From: JACQHM01 sp964535215
Lineage (GTDB): Bacteria > Methylomirabilota > Methylomirabilia > Methylomirabilales > JACQHM01
Assembly (NCBI GenBank): GCA_964535215.1
Contig: CAZHST010000054.1
Span: 1-18,126, forward strand
Reading direction: 5' to 3'
DNA length: 18,126 nucleotides
This document shows positions 15,209-18,126 of this stretch, one piece after another (position 1 is the stretch's first letter; every line of letters starts with the position of its first letter). The position numbers and the translations under genes were made by a program. The notes under the pieces were generated by a model, which had not been told where the DNA came from, searched no databases, and saw only the letters and a program-made list of their open reading frames with translations.

Positions 15209-15352
15209 ACCTGGTGAGACGTGTGGAGGGAAGCGGCACCTTAATCGTCGTCTGTCGAAAGGGGTTGTGATGAACGCGACGGTTGAGGCGAGGAGCGTCG
15301 AGATGGAGTTTCGCTGGGGGATCCTCCGGGCCAAAGGGCGGTTCACCGCGGG
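15193..15352 (+). pseudogene. junction of two unidentified truncated genes
   Basis: From 15193 one frame reads PEVGLNLVRRVEGSGTLIVV and then CRKGL, ending with TGA at 15268-15270. It looks like a C-terminal end, possibly of a methyltransferase. That stop overlaps an ATG at 15270 (TGATG) preceded by AAAGGGG, opening MNATVEARSVEMEFRWG. The second frame loses protein-like character by about 15345, beside the end of the toxin gene on the other strand. I read this as the end of one gene and the start of the next, both cut by rearrangement. The second start might be an ABC-ATPase-type strand, but that is a guess. Confidence 0.35.
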
Positions 15353-15745
15353 TCAGGGTCCAGAGAGCTCGGCTTCAATCAGGGCGAGGACTTCCAGAAG
15401 ACTCAGGGCATGCCCCCCGTGAACATTCTCTTCGTTTCGTTCATGAACATGATGGGGAAAGCTCGGGACTGCGGGATGATGAGGAGCACTGTCCCAACGC
15501 CGACGGAGGCGTTTCTCGTGATCTATCCAGTGGTACCGGTAGTCAACCGTCTTTGGCCCTTCGACCCCCTGCTCGAAGTATTCCGTGGCCTCCAAGAGAT
15601 CGCCATTACGGAGCGTGATTCTCACACGGATGTAGCCGTTCACCGGCGTGACGCGCTCTTTAAGGATCTGGAAGCTGTGAACGGCAGTGCTACTGACCAA
15701 CCGGGCCTTCACCTCGTCCAGGTAGGCCGTGGGGGTCCATTCCAC
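15353..15745 (-). CDS. TumE-family toxin (DUF6516-like)
   Basis: Reverse-strand protein of 130 aa. Recognisable blocks are YIRVRITLRNGDLLEATEYF, DYRYHWIDHEKRLRRRWDSA, the PHHP and FPHHVHE histidine-rich segments and a final LEVLALIEAEL helix. This is the pattern of the TumE toxin family, found paired with a small helical antitoxin. The start is GTG 15745 with AGGAG seven bases upstream. It overlaps the 3' end of the upstream antitoxin gene by about 56 bases, typical of toxin-antitoxin pairs. A plus-strand frame over the same bases (15410-16171) has no recognisable motifs and is a shadow. Biochemical activity of the family is not something I can state from the sequence. Confidence 0.78.
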   Translation of the reverse strand: MEWTPTAYLDEVKARLVSSTAVHSFQILKERVTPVNGYIRVRITLRNGDLLEATEYFEQGVEGPKTVDYRYHWIDHEKRLRRRWDSAPHHPAVPSFPHHVHERNEENVHGGHALSLLEVLALIEAELSGP

Positions 15746-16058
15746 CTTCCGACTCCTGCAAAAGACTTACCTGGTGTCGAAGCTGGGCGTGCATTTTCTG
15801 GAGCGCATTCCACTCCACAAACTCCTCGGCATCCCCCAGTTCTCCTTTCTGAAAGCGTGCCAGGAATTCTGCCGAGGACATCCTGTAGCGAACTTCGAAT
15901 TCTCGGAGATCCTTCTCCAGCTCCTGGAGATGGGCCTCGAGTTGGGCGCAGTGATACCCGACGAGCTTCTCAAGGCTTCGATCGAGCACCTCGTCGGTGT
16001 AGCCGGCTTCACAGAGTTTTTCTAAGGTTCGTAGCTTCTCAAGCGTTGAGCGTGCCAT
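15690..16058 (-). CDS. TumA-like antitoxin partner
   Basis: Small, charged, mostly helical protein of 122 aa, with LEKLCEAGYTDEVLDRSLEK near the N-terminus, then AQLEAHLQELEKDLREFEVR and FLARFQKGELGDAEEFVEW. This matches the antitoxin that precedes TumE-family toxins. The ATG at 16058 has a near-perfect Shine-Dalgarno (AAGGAGGTGAT) five bases upstream, the strongest in the window. The last ~20 residues (GGMDPHGLPGRGEGPVGQ) overlap the toxin gene and look unlike structured protein. It probably neutralises the toxin and may autoregulate the pair, which is known for many antitoxins but not shown here. Confidence 0.75.
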   Translation of the reverse strand: MARSTLEKLRTLEKLCEAGYTDEVLDRSLEKLVGYHCAQLEAHLQELEKDLREFEVRYRMSSAEFLARFQKGELGDAEEFVEWNALQKMHAQLRHQVSLLQESEGGMDPHGLPGRGEGPVGQ

Positions 16059-16105
16059 GGCGCATCACCTCCTTCCTTGAGCTGCTTCCGGCCAGCATTC
16101 ATCCT

Positions 16106-16134
16106 ATGGTAACTGATCTGTTGGAGAAAGACAA
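16106..16134 (-). promoter_or_regulatory. candidate sigma70-type promoter for the TumA-TumE pair
   Basis: On the reverse strand a TTGTCT -35 box (16129-16134) is followed, after exactly 17 bases, by a TACCAT -10 box (16106-16111). Each matches consensus at four of six positions. It lies about 50 bases upstream of the TumA start, and no other gene runs leftward into it. It is plausible but weak, since such matches occur by chance. Confidence 0.35.
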
Positions 16135-16143
16135 GTCGCATGG

Positions 16144-16195
16144 GAATTTGAAGGGGGCCACCAGCCCATGACGAATGAGGATGGCAGCCCCTGGC
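16144..16195 (+). pseudogene. second asnB fragment
   Basis: In frame from 16144 the sequence reads EFEGGHQPMTNEDGSPW, matching LQGGHQPMTNE...DGS of the real asnB at residues 51-72. Unlike the real gene it lacks the eight-residue CPERSER insertion. It is bounded on the left by the TumA promoter region and on the right by the MITE. Just an internal scrap of a former asnB copy. Confidence 0.7.
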
Positions 16196-16409
16196 TTAGA
16201 GGGTGTTTAAAAAGCCTTGTGATGTCATTGCGAGCGACTGTGCCGAAGCCCAGAGCGAAGCGAAGGGGAAGCAATCTCACTGTTGACGCCAGGTTTTTTG
16301 AGATTGCAGAGCCTGTTCCGAGCAAAGCGAGGAATCTGGCTTACGTTTGCTTCGGCTTCGCCTCGCAACCGCTCCGCTCCTCGCAATGACGTTTTTAAAC
16401 ACCCTCTTA
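16196..16409. mobile_element. 208-bp MITE with 15-bp terminal inverted repeats and TTA target duplication
   Basis: The element spans 16199-16406. Its ends are perfect 15-bp inverted repeats (GAGGGTGTTTAAAAA), and TTA flanks both sides (16196-16198 and 16407-16409). Inside is a second inverted pair, GTCATTGCGAG (16224-16234) and CTCGCAATGAC (16380-16390), and a third around AGCAATCTCA/TGAGATTGC, so the whole element can fold into a long hairpin. There is no transposase frame, so movement would need one supplied in trans. GTCATTGCGAG-type repeats are widespread in several phyla. It ends 13 bases before the GTG of the next gene and leaves that gene's AGGAG site intact. Confidence 0.88.
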
Positions 16410-16419
16410 GGAGCTTCCG

Positions 16420-17556
16420 GTGAAGGTGAAGATCCTCTATGTCATTGACAATCTGGAGTTTGGGGGCGGGGAGCGGATGTTTGCCCAACTCGCCGGGGCC
16501 TTGAAGGATCGGTTCGAGGTCTGCTTCGCCTGCCACCCCGGAGGCCCGCTGGAAGAACAGTTGAAACGGCTTAGGGTCCCGCTCCGACCTCTGGACTTCC
16601 GCCGGCAGGTGAGTCTCTCACGGATCGTCCGCCTCATCACCATCATCAGAAAGGAAAGGGTTCATCTGGTCCATAGCATGGGAGCGAGGGCCGATGTTTA
16701 TGCCCGCCTCGCTGCCCGGTTGGCCGGGGCTCCTGTTGTGGTCTCAACCATCGCAATGCTCGTCGAGGGGTACGACGTTCACCCCTTGAAGCGCGCCCTG
16801 TATCGGATAGGGATCCTGCTGAGCAGGCGACTCGCTGACGGTTTCATCGCCGTTTCGGATGCTGTCAGGAAGGTCCTCCTTGAAGATCACCGGGTTCCTG
16901 AGGAGAAGGTGGTCACGATCTACAACAGCGGCGTCGAGCTTGACACTTTTCGGCCTGACGGCCATGAGGGGTCTGAGCTCAGGTGGGAATTGGGCCTGGA
17001 TCCCGAGGCGCCCATCGTGGGGACCATCGGCAGGCTGGTCTACCAAAAGGCCCAGGATGTGTTCCTTCAGGCCGCCTCCCTGGTCGTCAAGGCGATCCCG
17101 GATGCCCAGTTCCTGATCGTGGGGGAGGGGCCGCTCCGGCCTTCTTTGGAGCAGCTCAGCCGGGAGCTGGGTCTTGCGAGATGCCGCTTCACCGGGTTCC
17201 GAGCGGATATTCCCAATCTCCTTTGGCTCATGGACGTCTTTGCCCTCCCCTCGATCCTGGAGGGGCTTCCCCAGGTTCTCCTTGAGGCCCTGGCCGCCGC
17301 CCGCCCTGTCGTCGCCACCAGGATTGACGGTATCACCGAGGTCATCCAGCATGGAACGACCGGGCTCCTGGTTCCCCCACAAGATCCCACCGCCCTGGCC
17401 GATGCCATCATCTTGCTGTTAAAGGATCAAGGGCTGGCCCGTCGGTTGGGGGAGGCGGGGCGGAAGCTGGCAGAGGAGCGGTTCGCGTTAAGCCGGATGA
17501 TAGAAAAGGTGGACCGGTTCTACACGATGCTGTTACAGAAGAAAGGCTTCGGATGA
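16420..17556 (+). CDS. family 4 (GT-B) glycosyltransferase
   Basis: GT-B glycosyltransferase of 378 aa. It begins VKILYVIDNLEFGGGER (3-19), the acceptor-side glycine loop. Then come LVHSMGARADVYARLAARLA, FIAVSDAVRKVLL, the donor domain APIVGTIGRLVYQKAQDVF, LIVGEGPLRPSLE and the EX7E motif ILEGLPQVLLEALAAARP (Glu281, Glu289). Start is GTG 16420 with AGGAG six bases upstream. A MITE lies immediately ahead, so transcription from the left must cross it or begin within it. Its 5' end is duplicated at 15105-15195. Its stop overlaps an ATG (17553) that opens only a 27-codon frame. Confidence 0.92.
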   Translation: MKVKILYVIDNLEFGGGERMFAQLAGALKDRFEVCFACHPGGPLEEQLKRLRVPLRPLDFRRQVSLSRIVRLITIIRKERVHLVHSMGARADVYARLAARLAGAPVVVSTIAMLVEGYDVHPLKRALYRIGILLSRRLADGFIAVSDAVRKVLLEDHRVPEEKVVTIYNSGVELDTFRPDGHEGSELRWELGLDPEAPIVGTIGRLVYQKAQDVFLQAASLVVKAIPDAQFLIVGEGPLRPSLEQLSRELGLARCRFTGFRADIPNLLWLMDVFALPSILEGLPQVLLEALAAARPVVATRIDGITEVIQHGTTGLLVPPQDPTALADAIILLLKDQGLARRLGEAGRKLAEERFALSRMIEKVDRFYTMLLQKKGFG

Positions 17557-17717
17557 ACATTTGGGCTCTATCGGGGAGCGCTCCATGGGTGAAGAACTTG
17601 TTCCACGGCCGGAAAGCCCGTTCTTGCCGATGCTGAAGTTGAAGTGATTTCGCCCCCACCCTTTCCCTCCCCCTTTCCAGGGGGAGGGGTGGGAGGGGGT
17701 GTGATCGTGAGGGTGTG
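17557..17717 (+). other. spacer between GT4 gene and asnB
   Basis: No convincing gene. A 27-codon frame from ATG 17553 (MNIWALSGSAPWVKNLF...) overlaps the GT4 stop but ends at 17636 and resembles nothing I know; it may be the clipped start of a lost gene. The rest is dominated by the G/C-rich palindrome. Just before asnB only a weak ribosome site (GAGGGTG) is visible. Confidence 0.5.
17653..17699 (+). repeat. C-rich/G-rich palindromic repeat with G-quadruplex potential
   Basis: An inner stem of ten base pairs (17665-17674 with 17679-17688, loop TTCC) is extended by flanking CCCACCC/GGGTGGG-type sequence. The right arm (17680-17699) has four G runs of 5, 4, 3 and 5 separated by single bases, a textbook quadruplex pattern on the coding strand. 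It ends 18 bases before the asnB start. There is no T-run after it, so a classical terminator is unlikely. Sequences of this kind recur as dispersed repeats in many genomes. Confidence 0.6.
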
Positions 17718-18126
17718 ATGTGCGGGATTGCGGGATTCGTCGGAAGCTTTGAGCCTCCGCTTCTTCACGAGATGGCAGGTCGGCTCGCCCACCGGGGGCC
17801 GGATGATGAAGGCTTCTCCCTCGACGACAGGGTAGGGCTCGCATCACGGCGGCTGGCGATCATTGATCTTCAAGGGGGCCATCAGCCGATGACGAACGAG
17901 GCCTGCCCTGAGCGGAGCGAAAGGGATGGAAGCCTCGTCCTCGTCTTCAACGGGGAGATCTACAACTTCCGGGAGCTTCGGGCGGATCTGGTCAAGCGGG
18001 GCCACCGGCTCAAGACCAGGAGCGACACCGAGGTCATCCTCCACCTCTACGAAGACGAAGGGGAGGATTGCCTTCATCGGCTTCGGGGGATGTTCGCCTT
18101 TGCCCTCTGGGATCGGAAGGAGCGGA
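17718..18126 (+). CDS. asnB: asparagine synthase-like glutamine amidotransferase (5' part, cut by window end)
   Basis: The first 136 codons of an AsnB-type enzyme. Cys2 (MCGIAGFVG), exposed after Met removal, is the Ntn-type glutaminase nucleophile. Also visible are HRGPDDEG (25-32), SRRLAIIDL (43-51), NGEIYNF (78-84) and SDTEVILHLYE (102-112), and the glutaminase domain continues off the end. Family members make asparagine or amidate sugars and other acids. Copies within surface-polysaccharide loci are common and often have sugar-modifying or undefined roles. Residues 62-69 (ACPERSER) are an in-frame insertion absent from the related fragment at 16144. Two decayed copies of this gene's 5' region lie at 15023 and 16144. 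Confidence 0.9.
   Translation, partial: MCGIAGFVGSFEPPLLHEMAGRLAHRGPDDEGFSLDDRVGLASRRLAIIDLQGGHQPMTNEACPERSERDGSLVLVFNGEIYNFRELRADLVKRGHRLKTRSDTEVILHLYEDEGEDCLHRLRGMFAFALWDRKER
17901..17924 (+). repeat. 24-bp in-frame palindromic repeat inside asnB
   Basis: Encodes ACPERSER between MTNE and DGS. The core CCCTGAGCGGAGCGAAAGG is an imperfect palindrome of the CCCTGAGC(G/A)GAGCGAAGGG type, known as a dispersed repeat that can be translated. The homologous fragment at 16144-16195 goes directly from MTNE to DGS, showing that the 24 bases are an addition. Confidence 0.8.

Noticed and set aside
14966..15346. Reverse frame of 126 aa upstream of the TumE end
   Set aside because: It is the antisense of asnB and GT4 relics and contains no protein-like pattern.
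15410..16171. Forward frame of 253 aa over the TumA/TumE genes
   Set aside because: Both reverse-strand proteins match a known toxin-antitoxin pair and have good ribosome sites; the forward frame has no motif and no clear ribosome site.
17653..17710. Rho-independent terminator between the GT4 gene and asnB
   Set aside because: The hairpin is followed by GTGTGATCGTGAGG with no T-run, and the same repeat type occurs elsewhere in genomes without terminator context.
1..18126. tRNA, rRNA or riboswitch genes
   Set aside because: Reading both strands I saw no tRNA cloverleaf with TTC-loop pattern, no rRNA-like sequence and no leader long enough for a known riboswitch; intergenic spaces are mostly very short.

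Overview
The window is part of a surface-polysaccharide (O-antigen or capsule-like) biosynthesis locus from a GC-rich bacterium. Nearly all genes are on the + strand and tightly packed, and many start codons overlap the previous stop (ATGA, GTGA or TTGA). The lineage cannot be fixed from this sequence alone. The export system points to a diderm. The GC content, the abundant toxin-antitoxin-like genes, a MITE with GTCATTGCGAG ends and an in-frame CPERSER-type palindromic repeat would fit groups such as Methylomirabilota, Chloroflexota, Nitrospirota or deltaproteobacterial lineages. That placement is inference.

Layout. 1-4799: the 3' end of an unidentified gene, a Wzm/Wzt-type ABC exporter whose ATPase carries a C-terminal glycan-binding domain, a methyltransferase and two GT2 glycosyltransferases. 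4796-6975: a duplicated small membrane coiled-coil protein (168 and 145 aa). Between its copies lie a HEPN/MNT toxin-antitoxin-like pair and a graveyard of gene fragments (a GT4 start, a NAD-synthetase-like start, a GT2 end). 6986-14162: a run of sugar genes, namely GT4, a GT4-GT2 fusion, GT4, two methyltransferases and a radical SAM/SPASM enzyme. 14227-14997: a single-chain fusion of an MntA-like nucleotidyltransferase and a HepT-like HEPN RNase. 14998-16419: wreckage of a duplicated asnB-GT4 unit, a reverse-strand TumA/TumE toxin-antitoxin pair and a 208-bp MITE with a TTA target duplication. 16420-18126: an intact GT4 gene, a G-rich hairpin and the 5' part of asnB, cut by the window end.

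How it fits together. The glycosyltransferases and methyltransferases would build and modify or cap a glycan. Wzm/Wzt would export it, with the Wzt C-terminal domain possibly reading a terminal modification. The radical SAM enzyme and the AsnB-like amidotransferase suggest an unusual modification.

The most notable pattern is that both two-gene toxin-antitoxin modules sit between direct repeats made from partial copies of neighbouring sugar genes, and a third, fused module lies beside one of them. The locus looks like a site of repeated duplication, insertion and decay.
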